DNA of 64,000 nucleotides from Saccharothrix australiensis (GCF_003634935.1 NZ_RBXO01000001.1:6659501-6723500), one strand, 5' to 3'. Numbered from the stretch's first letter, positions 48,167 through 57,116 are shown. Numbers and translations are program-made. The notes: generated from the sequence alone by a model not told the origin.

Positions 48167-49414
48167 CTACCGGCCGGCGCGGGCGACGCCGCGGCGTGCC
48201 GCGCCACCGCCGGGCACGTCTCCCGCCCCCCGCGCATCCGGCACCGGCTCGCCCGGCCCCCGCCCGTCCAGCCGCACCCGCACGCTCAGCGGCGCGCGGA
48301 ACGACAGCAGGCCCAGCATCGGCGGTTCGGCGTCGTCCGCCAGGCGCAGCACCGGGAACCGCTCGAACGTCTCCCGCAGCACCACCGCCGCCTCCAGCCG
48401 GGCCAGCCCGGCGCCCAGGCAGAAGTGCCTGCCGAACCCGAACGCGAGGTGCTGCCGCGAGTTCGCCCGCGCCGGGCACAGCCGCTCCGGCTCCGCGAAC
48501 ACCTCCGGGTCGGAGCCCGTGCCCGCGAGCATCAGCAGCAGGTGCGCGCCCGCCGGGACGGCCACGCCGGAGATCGTCACCGGCTCCGCCGCGACCCGCC
48601 GCCACGTGTTCACCGGCGGGTCGCGGCGCAGCACCTCCTCCACGACCCGTTCCGGCACACCCGGCTCCCCCAGCCGCGACCACAGGTCGCCCTGCCGCAG
48701 CACCGCGTGGAACATCGCGCACAGCAGCTGCGTCGTCGTCTCCTGGCCCGCGATGAGCAGGAAGTAGCACAGGCCGGCCGCCTCGCGCACCGGCACGTCC
48801 CGCAGCGCGCCGAACAGGTCGTCGCCGCGCGCCGCCCTGATCCGGCCGGTCAGCCACCGGTGGAACGCGGCGGCCGGCTCGGCCAGCGCGCGCTGCCGCG
48901 CCGGCGACGGGTTGCCCCAGAACAGCTCCAGGGACGCGGTGCTCCACGCCTTGAGCGCGGCCACGTCGACGTCCCGGATGCCCAGGACCTCCAGCAGCAC
49001 CACGGCGGGCAGGTCGCGCGCGAGCGCCGGGTGCAGGTCGGCGACCGGGCCGGTCAGCCCGGCTAGCCGGTCCCGCGCCAGTTCGGCGATCCGGGGGCGC
49101 ATCCCGGCCACGCGGGCGGGCGTGAGGAACGCGGCGACCAGGCGGCGCAGGCCGGCGTGCGTCGCGGTGCCGTTGTTGGCCAGCGTCGGCGGCAGCGAGA
49201 AACCCGCGCGCGCCAGCGACCGCAGCACCGGTGGCGCGATCGGGGTCACGGCGGTCAGCGCGTTGTCCGGGTGGAACCGCCGGGGGTCGGCGAGGATCGC
49301 CCGCACGTCCCGGTAGCGGCTGACCAGCCACAACCCGGTGCCCTCGTCCCGGTGGACCGGCGCTTCGGCGCGCAACGACCGCAGGTCGTCCGGTCCGTGC
49401 TGGAATAGGTCCAC
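48167..49414 (-). CDS. Cytochrome P450
   Basis: The 415-residue P450 has the I-helix AGQETTT, the K-helix ExxR region (EEVLRR), and the heme loop GFGRHFCLGAGLARLE. The C-terminus carries an extra ~30 Gly/Arg-rich residues. The GTG start leaves only 36 bases to divergent bioF, so promoters overlap. A BioI-like role in pimeloyl supply is possible from context but unproven. Confidence 0.93.
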   Translation of the reverse strand: MDLFQHGPDDLRSLRAEAPVHRDEGTGLWLVSRYRDVRAILADPRRFHPDNALTAVTPIAPPVLRSLARAGFSLPPTLANNGTATHAGLRRLVAAFLTPARVAGMRPRIAELARDRLAGLTGPVADLHPALARDLPAVVLLEVLGIRDVDVAALKAWSTASLELFWGNPSPARQRALAEPAAAFHRWLTGRIRAARGDDLFGALRDVPVREAAGLCYFLLIAGQETTTQLLCAMFHAVLRQGDLWSRLGEPGVPERVVEEVLRRDPPVNTWRRVAAEPVTISGVAVPAGAHLLLMLAGTGSDPEVFAEPERLCPARANSRQHLAFGFGRHFCLGAGLARLEAAVVLRETFERFPVLRLADDAEPPMLGLLSFRAPLSVRVRLDGRGPGEPVPDARGAGDVPGGGAARRGVARAGR

Positions 49415-49450
49415 GCGGGGACGGTAGCGGCAAGGTGCGACACTGCCGGC

Positions 49451-50644
49451 GTGAGTGTGAGCACAGACGTCGCGACCGGTCCGGAGTCGGTGTTCGACTG
49501 GATCGACACCCGCGCCGAGGCACGCGCCAAGGCCGGCCTGACCCGGCGCGTCCGGCCCCGGCCCGCCGGTTCCGCCGAGCTGGACCTGGCGTCCAACGAC
49601 TACCTCGGCCTGGCCCGCGACAAGCGCGTGACCGGCGCGGCCGCCGCCGCCGCGCTGCGCTGGGGGGCGGGGTCGACCGGTTCGCGGCTGGTCACCGGCT
49701 CCACCGAGCTGCACACCGAGCTGGAGTACGAGCTGGCGAACTTCTGCGGCGCGCAGGCGGCGCTGGTGTTCTCCTCCGGCTACGCCGCGAACCTCGGCGC
49801 GCTGACCGCGCTGTCCGGTCCGGGCACGGCGATCGTGGCCGACCAGCACATCCACGCCTCGCTGATCGACGGCACGCGGCTGTCCAAGGCCGACGTGGTC
49901 GCCGCCGGGCACCTCGACGTGCCGCAGGTCGCGCACGCGCTGGCGACGCGCGGCAAGCGGCGGGCGCTGGTGGTCACCGACTCGGTGTTCTCCGTCGACG
50001 GCGACCTCGCCCCGCTGGCCGAGCTGGCGGCGACGTGCCGCGCGCACGGCTCGGCGCTGGTCGTGGACGACGCGCACGGCCTCGGCGTCGTCGGCGAGGG
50101 CGGGCGGGGCGCGGTGCACGCCGCCGGGCTGGCGAAGGCGCCGGACGTGGTGACCACCGTGACGCTGTCCAAGTCGCTCGGCGCGCAGGGCGGCGCGGTG
50201 CTCGGGCCGAGCCGGGTGATCCGGCACCTGGTCGACACGGCGCGCACGTTCATCTTCGACACCGGTCTCGCGCCGGGCAGCGCGGCGGCGGCGCTGGCCG
50301 CGCTGAAGGTGCTGCGCGAGGAGCCGGACCGCCCCGCGCGTGCCCTGGACGTGGCGCAGGACCTGGCGTTCCGGTTGCGGGACAAGGGTTTCCAGGTCAA
50401 CACCCCGGCGGCGGCCGTGGTGTCGGTGCGGGCGCCGTCGCCCGAGGCCGCCGTAGCGTGGGCCGAGGCGTGCCGGGAGCGGGGCGTCGTCGTCGGCTGC
50501 TTCCGGCCGCCGTCGGTGCCCGACCAGGTGTCGCGCCTGCGGCTGACCGCGCGGGCCGACCTGACCGAGGCCGACGTCGACCGGGCCGTGCGGGTGATCA
50601 GCGAGACCGGCGCATCCGCAGGTGCGGTATCCCGTCCTCGATGA
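49451..50644 (+). CDS. bioF: 8-amino-7-oxononanoate synthase
   Basis: The 397-residue alpha-oxoamine synthase has SNDYLGLA, GSTGSRLVTG, DDAHGLGVVG and the PLP lysine in TLSKSLGAQGG. It condenses pimeloyl-ACP/CoA with alanine in biotin synthesis; other AOS activities cannot be excluded without bioA/D/B nearby. GTG start. Its 3' end overlaps the convergent GNAT gene by 47 bases. Confidence 0.92.
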   Translation: MSVSTDVATGPESVFDWIDTRAEARAKAGLTRRVRPRPAGSAELDLASNDYLGLARDKRVTGAAAAAALRWGAGSTGSRLVTGSTELHTELEYELANFCGAQAALVFSSGYAANLGALTALSGPGTAIVADQHIHASLIDGTRLSKADVVAAGHLDVPQVAHALATRGKRRALVVTDSVFSVDGDLAPLAELAATCRAHGSALVVDDAHGLGVVGEGGRGAVHAAGLAKAPDVVTTVTLSKSLGAQGGAVLGPSRVIRHLVDTARTFIFDTGLAPGSAAAALAALKVLREEPDRPARALDVAQDLAFRLRDKGFQVNTPAAAVVSVRAPSPEAAVAWAEACRERGVVVGCFRPPSVPDQVSRLRLTARADLTEADVDRAVRVISETGASAGAVSRPR

Positions 50645-51056
50645 ACTCCGACCCCTCGGGCGTGAACCCGAACGAGGCGTAGAAGCCGGCGACGTAGGTC
50701 TGCGCGTCCAGCACGCACGTCCGCCCGCCGACCTCGACCAGCGCCGCCTCGACCAGCCGCCGGCTGTAGCCGCGCCCACGCGCGGCGCGGGCCGTGCAGA
50801 CGCGCCCGATGCGGAACGTGCCGTCCGGCTCCTCCAGCAGCCGCAGGCACGCCACCGGCTCCGGCGACCCGTCCGGCTCCAGCCAGAAGTGCCTGGTGCC
50901 GGGGTCGAGGTCGCGGCCGTCCAGCTCCGGGTAGGGGCAGGACTGCTCGACCACGAAGACGTCGCCGCGCAGCTTGAGCAGGGCGTACAGCTGCCGGGGC
51001 GTCAGGTCCGCCGACCACGCGCGGCGCAGCGTGGCCGGGTGGGGATGCGAGCGCAC
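50598..51056 (-). CDS. GNAT acetyltransferase, ElaA-like
   Basis: The 152-residue protein shows the ElaA pattern: LYALLKLRGDVFVVEQSCPYPELDGRD and the acetyl-CoA motif RVCTARAARGRGYSRRLVEAAL. Substrate unknown. The GTG start fits family N-termini. Upstream 51057-51387 holds repeats and no gene. Confidence 0.9.
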   Translation of the reverse strand: MRSHPHPATLRRAWSADLTPRQLYALLKLRGDVFVVEQSCPYPELDGRDLDPGTRHFWLEPDGSPEPVACLRLLEEPDGTFRIGRVCTARAARGRGYSRRLVEAALVEVGGRTCVLDAQTYVAGFYASFGFTPEGSEFIEDGIPHLRMRRSR

Positions 51057-51149
51057 ACCGCTTTGGTACCACAGTCCCGGAATCCGGGTCGGTAGCAGCG
51101 GTCCCACGCGCGGTCGCGATCCCGGCGCGTGCGCTCGACGGTGCCGCGC

Positions 51150-51285
51150 GCTCGATGACGCCGACACCCGATGACGCCGGCACCCGATGACGCCGTGCCC
51201 TTGACGACGCCGCGCCCCTGATGACGCCACGCGCTGGATGACGCCGGGCGCTGTGACGCCGCGCCCTCGATGGTGCCGTGCGCGG
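51150..51285. repeat. Degenerate GATGACGCC repeat
   Basis: About seven imperfect copies of a 15-19-bp unit beginning (GA)TGACGCC occur with variable spacing. No gene is seen in 51057-51504. Confidence 0.7.
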
Positions 51286-51387
51286 TGGCCGCGGGCCCCG
51301 CTCGGCGGCTGCGACGAGCACCGGCACGTGCGGCCGCACGGCCTACCCCTCTACGCCGGGCAGCGGTGTCGCCACGAAACGTGACGA

Positions 51388-51455
51388 ACCGTCAACACGG
51401 GATCAAAACCGGAAGATTTGTTGTTAGTATCCCGTAGAGCCGAAGATTTGACGGT
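51388..51455 (+). promoter_or_regulatory. Nested inverted repeats around the LysE promoter
   Basis: ACCGTCAA (51388) pairs with TTGACGGT (51448) and, inside, ACGGGAT (51397) with ATCCCGT (51429). A TAGTAT -10-like box (51425-51430) lies within, and AAGATTTG occurs twice (51413, 51443). The AT-rich segment looks like an operator or structured leader for the exporter gene. Confidence 0.5.
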
Positions 51456-51504
51456 GTGTGCGACAGATCACGCTTGTCTGTCCGGAACCTGAGGGAGGGA
51501 AACC

Positions 51505-52116
51505 ATGCACCTGGACTTCACCCAGCTACCGACGTTCCTCATCGCGTGCGCGGTCGTCGTGCTGACGCCGGGTGTGGACGCGTTCCTCCTCCTGCGGACG
51601 TCCATGCGCGCCGGCACCAAGGCGGGCCTGTGGGCCCTGGCCGGCATCCACACGGCGGCGGCCTTGCAGGTCGGGTTGGTGATCTCCGGCCTCGGCGTCG
51701 TGATCGCGCGGTACCCGGCGGTGCTCACCGCGCTGAAGTGGATCGGCGCGGCCTACCTGTTCTACCTGGCGCTGAGCATCACGCGCGGCCTGCTGCGGCG
51801 GAACCAGGCCGTCGAGAGCGGCGAGGTCGCGGCGGACCGCCCGTTCCGGCAGGGGTTCCTGACCAACATCACCAACCCGAAGATGCTGCTGTTCAGCCTG
51901 GCGTTCCTGCCGCACTTCATCGGGACCGGCCACCCCGCCGCCCAGTTGACCGTGCTGGCGCTGGTCTTCCTGGCGATGGCGGCGGTCTGGGAGCTGCTCA
52001 TCGTGCTGGCCGCGAGCAGCATGGGCCGCCGGCTGCGCAAGCCGGGCGTGACCACCGCGCTCGACGCGGTGTGCGCGGCGGTGTTCCTGACCATGTCGGT
52101 CGGCCTGGTCGTCTGA
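51505..52116 (+). CDS. LysE/RhtB family amino-acid exporter
   Basis: The 203-residue protein has six hydrophobic segments and the family pattern VLTPGVDAFLLLRTSMRAGTKAG at helix 1-2 and NITNPKMLLF at helix 4. It exports amino acids or homoserine lactone-like molecules. ATG with GGGAGGG ribosome site. No LysG-type regulator is adjacent. Confidence 0.92.
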   Translation: MHLDFTQLPTFLIACAVVVLTPGVDAFLLLRTSMRAGTKAGLWALAGIHTAAALQVGLVISGLGVVIARYPAVLTALKWIGAAYLFYLALSITRGLLRRNQAVESGEVAADRPFRQGFLTNITNPKMLLFSLAFLPHFIGTGHPAAQLTVLALVFLAMAAVWELLIVLAASSMGRRLRKPGVTTALDAVCAAVFLTMSVGLVV

Positions 52117-52169
52117 CGACCTCCACCGGGCGGCTCGCCGAGCCGCCCGGCACCCGCGCCGGCAGTCGA

Positions 52170-52237
52170 ACCACACCACCGGTCCAACCACGCCACCGGT
52201 CCAACCACACCGCCGGTCCGACCACACCGCCGGTCGA
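52170..52237. repeat. 17-bp minisatellite
   Basis: Four tandem units of the type ACCACACCGCCGGTCCG lie between the LysE gene and the convergent S1 protease gene; a degenerate fifth follows. No terminator is otherwise obvious. Confidence 0.8.
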
Positions 52238-52283
52238 ACCACGTCGCCGAGCACCCGCGCCATCGGCCCGACCGCGCCGCCGG

Positions 52284-53033
52284 TCAGACCGCGTCGTGGA
52301 TCTGCCGGTCCAGTTCCGCCCGGTACGCCGAGATCCGCGAGTACACGCCCGGCTTCCCCTCACGGGCGCAGCCCTCGCCCCACGACGTCACGCCGATCAG
52401 CTTCCCGCCCGCGACCAGCGGACCGCCCGAATCGCCCTGGCACGTGTCCAGCCCGCCCTCGGGCACACCGGCGCACACCATCAGCTCGGGCTTGTACAAC
52501 GCGTAGGACTGCTCGCACGACTCGTCCGACACCACCGGCAGCCCCACCGCCATCAGGAACTGCGACATCGCGCCCTGCTCGGACGTGCGGCCCCAGCCGA
52601 ACGCCGTCGCCCGCGTCCCCGCCGCGTACAGCGCGTCACCCCCGGCCAGCTCCAGCGGCGTGCCGGGCGCGGCCCTCGTCAGCGTCAGCACCGCCACGTC
52701 GTGACCGCGGTCGGCCGTCACGTACTCCGGGTGGGTCCACACGTCGGCCACCGGCAGCGCGACGCCCCGCCGGGTGTCCCGCTTGTCCTCCCGGCCGACC
52801 ACGACCCGCGCCGTCTTCGGCGCGAGGCCGCCGGCGCAGTGCGCGGCGGTCACCACCTTCGTGGGCGCGACGAGCGTGCCGCCGCAGAACTGGTTGCCCT
52901 TCGAGTCCGTCAGGTAGACGACCCACGGGTAGTCCTCGACCGACACCCGTGAGCCGCCCACCACGCGCGGCTCGGCGGCCGCCACGCCACCGCCCAACGC
53001 CATCAGCACCAACACCAGCACACCGAGCCGCAC
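52284..53033 (-). CDS. Secreted trypsin-like serine protease (S1), paralogue
   Basis: The 249-residue protein has a signal peptide (1-20), mature start at RVVGGSRV, and triad H65 (TAAHC), D112 (HDVAVL) and S202 (GDSGGP). It closely resembles the protease at 38303 (shared GREDK, PGVYxRI). The start GTG is chosen because AGGAGG lies four bases upstream; the upstream TTG would include that site. Confidence 0.95.
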   Translation of the reverse strand: MRLGVLVLVLMALGGGVAAAEPRVVGGSRVSVEDYPWVVYLTDSKGNQFCGGTLVAPTKVVTAAHCAGGLAPKTARVVVGREDKRDTRRGVALPVADVWTHPEYVTADRGHDVAVLTLTRAAPGTPLELAGGDALYAAGTRATAFGWGRTSEQGAMSQFLMAVGLPVVSDESCEQSYALYKPELMVCAGVPEGGLDTCQGDSGGPLVAGGKLIGVTSWGEGCAREGKPGVYSRISAYRAELDRQIHDAV

Positions 53034-53129
53034 GGCCCCTCCTCTGATCAACAGCAGTGGTCAGAGACTAGCCAGAACGTACGACAGCCATGCGCCATTC
53101 AGCCTAACGGACCAGCGGGGCGCGTCACC

Positions 53130-54146
53130 TCACTCGCCGTTGAACTTCGACCGGACGCGGCCCGCCGCGCCGACCAGCGCGTCGCCCACCTCGTTGAGCA
53201 CCTTCACCAACGGGTCCTCGGACCGCTCGGCGGACTCCTTGTAGGACCGCGCCGCGCCCTTCAGGTCCTCGGTGAAGGTGGACGCGGGCCGGTCGTCCTC
53301 GCGCCGGGGGTAGGTGCCGGTCAGGATCTCCCGGTACTCCTCGCCCGCCGCCCACCGCTGGAGCTCGGCGGCCCGCACGACCGCCATCGGGTGGGTGCTC
53401 CGCCAGGTCTTGATCAGCTTGAGCAGGCTGTCGCGCACGTCCTCGACCTGCTCGTACTCCTTGGCCTGCTTGAGGAACTCGGACGTGTCCACCTGCGACA
53501 GGTCCATGCCGCCGGCGAGCGCCACGTGCACCCGCAGCGCCGCCGCCGGGTCCTGCGCGACCAGCAGCCCGGCCCGGTCGCAGCTCAGCTCGGTCTTGCG
53601 GTACCACTCGCGCAGCGCGGCGACCACCGCGCGCACCGCCCAGTAGCCGGCGGGCATCCAGCCCATGCCCTGCTGGATGTCGATCAGCCGGTGCAGGATG
53701 GTCTGGTACAGCGCGTGCCCGGACAGCACGTGGCCCATCTCGTGGCCGATGGCGAACCGCCGACCGTTGTTGTCCAACAACTCCAGCAAACCCGTGGACA
53801 GCACGATGAACGGCTTGTCGATGCCCAGCGTCCGCGAGTACACGCGGGGATCGCGCTGCACGAACATCTCCGGCACCGGGTCGACGTCCAGGGTCGCCGC
53901 CGCCTCCAGCCGCAGGCGGTCCAGTTCCGGGTACTGCTTGGGCCCCACGCGAATCGCGGAAGCCACGTAGCTCAGCCGCTCGCCCCGTTCGGCGAACGCG
54001 CCGGCCACCGCCTGCAGCACGGGTCCGATCCCCGGCACCGCGCGCAAGACCGCCAACGCCCCCCTGTCGACCGGGTGCTCGTACGCCCGCGGGCTGATGC
54101 CGGGGAAGCGGACGCGCGCCGTCGACCGCTCGATCTCGTCGCTCAT
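53130..54146 (-). CDS. M48 family metallopeptidase
   Basis: The 338-residue protein has the zinc motif HEMGH (H135, E136, H139) and a third ligand candidate E186 (TELSCDRAG). A moderately hydrophobic stretch (160-178) could insert in the membrane. A charged C-terminal tail follows. HtpX/Ste24-like quality control is the family role; substrate unknown. Confidence 0.9.
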   Translation of the reverse strand: MSDEIERSTARVRFPGISPRAYEHPVDRGALAVLRAVPGIGPVLQAVAGAFAERGERLSYVASAIRVGPKQYPELDRLRLEAAATLDVDPVPEMFVQRDPRVYSRTLGIDKPFIVLSTGLLELLDNNGRRFAIGHEMGHVLSGHALYQTILHRLIDIQQGMGWMPAGYWAVRAVVAALREWYRKTELSCDRAGLLVAQDPAAALRVHVALAGGMDLSQVDTSEFLKQAKEYEQVEDVRDSLLKLIKTWRSTHPMAVVRAAELQRWAAGEEYREILTGTYPRREDDRPASTFTEDLKGAARSYKESAERSEDPLVKVLNEVGDALVGAAGRVRSKFNGE

Positions 54147-54200
54147 ACCGACCAGAGTGCCACGGACGGGGGCCCGGCCTCCCCGGAAACGGTGACCGCG

Positions 54201-55148
54201 ATGCACACTGGCGCGATGACCGCAGACGTGCTCGGCGCCGACTACGAGACCCGGACGCTGCCGCTGGGCGGCGGTGGCGTCAGCGCGACGCTGGTCCGCC
54301 GCCGCGCGCGGCCCGCGACCAGGGGGGCCGTGCTGTACGTCCACGGTTTCGCCGACTACTTCTTCCAGGCGCACGTCGCCGAGCACTTCACCGCCCGCGC
54401 GTTCGACTTCTACGCCGTCGACCTGCGCGCGTACGGCCGTTCCCTGCGGCCCGGCGAAACCGCCAACTACGTGCCGGACCTGGCCGCGCACTTCGAGGAG
54501 ATCGACGCGGCGACGCGCGTGATCCGCGAGGAGGACGGGCACCGGCACCTGGTCCTGCTCGGCCACTCGACGGGCGGCCTCATCACCAGCCTGTGGGCGC
54601 ACGAGCGGCGCGCCGACGACGTGATCGACGCGCTGGTCCTCAACAGCCCCTGGCTGGACCTGGCCGAGCCGTGGCTCGTCCGCACCGTCGGCACGGCGCT
54701 GGTCCGGGTCGTCGGCCGCGTCGCGCCGAGGCTGGTGGTGAAGAAGGGGCTCGGCCCGGTGTACGGGGAGAGCATCCACGTCGACCACCACGGCGAGTGG
54801 GACTTCGACACGACGTGGAAGCCGATCGAGGCGTTCCCGGTGCTGGCCGGGTGGTTGCGGGCGGTGCGCCGGGGGCACGCGGCGGTGCACCGCGGCCTGG
54901 CCGTGGCGGCGCCGGTGCTGGTGCTGCACTCGGGGCGGAGCCACCTGCACGCGAAGAGGTGGTCTCCGGAGGCGATGACGGCGGACACCGTGCTGGACGT
55001 CGAGCACATGCGGCGGTGGGCGCCCCGGATCGGCCGGGACGTGACGCTGGTGCAGGTGGACAACGGGATGCACGACCTGTTCCTGTCCGCCGAGCCGGTC
55101 CGCAAGCGGGCGTTGGCCGAAGTGGACGAGTTCCTGGACGGGATCTAG
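54201..55148 (+). CDS. Alpha/beta hydrolase (lysophospholipase-like)
   Basis: The 315-residue protein has VLYVHGFADYFFQ (oxyanion region), the nucleophile elbow LGHSTGG (S123), and the late His in DNGMHDLFLS. It resembles monoglyceride lipases. The ATG at 54201 has GGAAA upstream; ATG 54216 is an alternative. A small CCCGAC-TCC-GTCGGG hairpin (55163-55177) follows the stop. Confidence 0.9.
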   Translation: MHTGAMTADVLGADYETRTLPLGGGGVSATLVRRRARPATRGAVLYVHGFADYFFQAHVAEHFTARAFDFYAVDLRAYGRSLRPGETANYVPDLAAHFEEIDAATRVIREEDGHRHLVLLGHSTGGLITSLWAHERRADDVIDALVLNSPWLDLAEPWLVRTVGTALVRVVGRVAPRLVVKKGLGPVYGESIHVDHHGEWDFDTTWKPIEAFPVLAGWLRAVRRGHAAVHRGLAVAAPVLVLHSGRSHLHAKRWSPEAMTADTVLDVEHMRRWAPRIGRDVTLVQVDNGMHDLFLSAEPVRKRALAEVDEFLDGI

Positions 55149-55195
55149 CGGTGTTGGATTTGCCCGACTCCGTCGGGCGGCTCGGCCGCCTGGTG

Positions 55196-55268
55196 GTCGG
55201 CAGCTCACGGGGCGAGTTGTGCCGATCGAAAAGCGTGATCGGCACAACTCGCGCCGTGAACTGCCGAC
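55196..55268. repeat. Palindromic element with the same loop as element 1
   Basis: Two 32-base arms (55196-55227 and 55237-55268) pair with two mismatches around the loop GAAAAGCGT. That loop is the exact reverse complement of the loop at 11769-11777. The stem sequence is unrelated. No coding frame is supported. Confidence 0.85.
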
Positions 55269-55278
55269 GCGGCCTCGC

Positions 55279-55364
55279 GGAGCGAGCAGGAGCGGAGCGA
55301 GCAGGAGCGGAGCGAGCAGGAGCGGAAGGGAACAGGAGCGGAGCGAGCAGGAGCGGAGCGAGCC
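55279..55364. repeat. 15-bp minisatellite
   Basis: Five units of GGAGCGAGCAGGAGC, one of them altered to 16 bp, plus a partial unit, follow immediately after the palindrome. Nothing else is seen before the methyltransferase stop at 55530. Confidence 0.85.
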
Positions 55365-55529
55365 AAGGGAAAGGATGGGGGCGAGCGGGGGGACGAGCGG
55401 GTGTGGGTGCGGCGGTGCTGTGGGTGGCGCGGGTGGGACCTGCGGTGGGCGCCGAGCGGTTCCCGGATGGCCGTTCCGGTCCACTTCGGACGGTGTTCGG
55501 CAGCGGGGCGTCGCGGACGGCGATAGCCG

Positions 55530-56330
55530 TCAGGGCTTGCGCCCCACGCCGACGTAGGCGCTGATGTAGGCGTCGTCGGAGTCCGGGCGCCACTCCGGCA
55601 GGGACACCACGCCCGGCTCCACCACGGTCAGGCCGGCGAAGAACGCGGCGATCTCGTCGCGGGGGCGCAGCGCCAGCGGGCTGTCGGTGCGGCGGTAGAT
55701 GGCCTGCACGCGCTCGCTGTCGTCCAGGGCGTCCTCCGGCACGCCTTCCAGGCTGCCGTGGGAGATCGCCAGGTAGCTGCCCGGCGGCAGGGCGTCCCGG
55801 TAGCGGGCCACCACCTCGTGCGGCCGGTCCGAGTCCGGCACGAAGTGCAGCAGCGCCACCATGAGCAGGCCGATGGGGCGGTCCGGGTCGAGCAGGCGGC
55901 GCACCTCGTCGTGGCCGAGGACGGCGTCCGGGTCGCGCACGTCGGCCTGGATCGCCGTCGCCAGCGGGTTGTCCGCCAGGAGGGCCGTGCTGTGGGCCAC
56001 CGCCACCGGCTCGACGTCCACGTAGACGACCCGCGCCGAAGGGGCGGCCTGCTGGGCGATCTCGTGCACGTTGCCCACCGTCGGGATGCCCGAGCCGAGG
56101 TCGAGGAACTGCTCCACCCCTTGCTCCAGCAGGTAGCGCACGGCCCGGCGCAGGAACGACCGGTTCGCCCGCGCCGCGCCGGACATGCCGGGGTAGATCC
56201 GCTCCACCGAGCGGGCGGCCTCGCGGTCGACCGCGAAGTTGTGCGAGCCGCCCAGGAAGTAGTCGTACATGCGGGCCGCGCTCGGGCGGTCCAGGTCTAT
56301 CGAGGACGGCACCCAGCCTGCCTGTTCCAT
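55530..56330 (-). CDS. SAM-dependent methyltransferase (DUF574 type)
   Basis: The 266-residue protein shows the DUF574 pattern: RPSAARMYDYFLGGSHNF near the N-terminus, SAM motif FLDLGSGIPT, VYVDVEPVAVAH. These are abundant in actinomycetes, with unknown substrates. ATG with GGGGAAG upstream. TTCCCG-GCG-CGGGAA (56374-56388) upstream could be an operator. Confidence 0.92.
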   Translation of the reverse strand: MEQAGWVPSSIDLDRPSAARMYDYFLGGSHNFAVDREAARSVERIYPGMSGAARANRSFLRRAVRYLLEQGVEQFLDLGSGIPTVGNVHEIAQQAAPSARVVYVDVEPVAVAHSTALLADNPLATAIQADVRDPDAVLGHDEVRRLLDPDRPIGLLMVALLHFVPDSDRPHEVVARYRDALPPGSYLAISHGSLEGVPEDALDDSERVQAIYRRTDSPLALRPRDEIAAFFAGLTVVEPGVVSLPEWRPDSDDAYISAYVGVGRKP

Positions 56331-56564
56331 GCGACTTCCCCTCGATGGCCTCGTCGGTGACAAAGCGTGATCGTTCCCGGCGCGGGAATGTGCCACAACC
56401 GCTGAACGCGCGGAAACGGCCCTCGATCGGGCGACACGACCCGGCCTGGCCGCGAGGTGCCGGAACGCGGCCACCGTCCCCGGACGACCGGTGCCCCCGC
56501 CGGAACCGGACGGACGGCCGCGATCGCCGGACCGCGCCGCCGAACCCGGATAGGCTGTGCCGGC

Positions 56565-57116
56565 ATGGTGACGGCGCTGGTGATCGTCGACGTGCAGGAG
56601 GCGCTGGTCCCGCTCGTCTGGCGCGGCGACGAGCTGGTCGACCGGATCTCGGCGCTGGCGCGCAGGGCGCGGCGGCACGGCGCGCCGGTGGTGGCGCTGC
56701 GGCAGGTCGGGCCCGCCGGCTCGGCGTTCGACCCCGACCACCCCGGCACGCGGCTCAGCCCGCGCCTCGGCCTCGGACCGGGCGACGTGGTGATCGACAA
56801 GACGGCGACCGACGCGTTCTACCGCACCGACCTCGCGGCGGTGCTCGCGGCGCGGGCCGTCGACACGGTCGTGCTCACCGGCCTGGCGACCGACTACTGC
56901 GTCGACGCGACCGCGCGGTCCGCGCTCAGCCACGGCCTGGACGTCGTGCTGGTCGCCGACGGGCACGCGCCGGCCGCCGACGGCGACCCGGAGGCGGGCC
57001 TCACCCCGGAGCGGATCGTCGACCGGCACAACCGCATCCTCGGCCGGGCCGTCCACCCCGGCGGCGTGCTGCGCGTGCGGCCGGCGGCGGAGGTCGTGTT
57101 CCCCGACCGGAGCTGA
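56565..57116 (+). CDS. Isochorismatase-family (nicotinamidase-like) hydrolase
   Basis: The 183-residue protein has the triad D9 (VIVDVQ), K79 (VIDKTATDAF) and C112 (ATDYCVDA). Nicotinamidase or another amidase role is likely. A TAGGCT -10-like box ends eight bases before the ATG, consistent with a leaderless mRNA. Confidence 0.9.
   Translation: MVTALVIVDVQEALVPLVWRGDELVDRISALARRARRHGAPVVALRQVGPAGSAFDPDHPGTRLSPRLGLGPGDVVIDKTATDAFYRTDLAAVLAARAVDTVVLTGLATDYCVDATARSALSHGLDVVLVADGHAPAADGDPEAGLTPERIVDRHNRILGRAVHPGGVLRVRPAAEVVFPDRS

Noticed and set aside
47107-48756. Long frames on both strands in the 47.3-48.2 kb gap
   Set aside because: Arg/Pro/Gly-only composition, no ribosome sites and no family pattern; they overlap a minisatellite and the P450 gene.
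54593-55564. Plus-strand frame running past the hydrolase into AERAGAERAG-type repeats
   Set aside because: It is an alternative frame of the hydrolase gene followed by translation of the 15-bp minisatellite.
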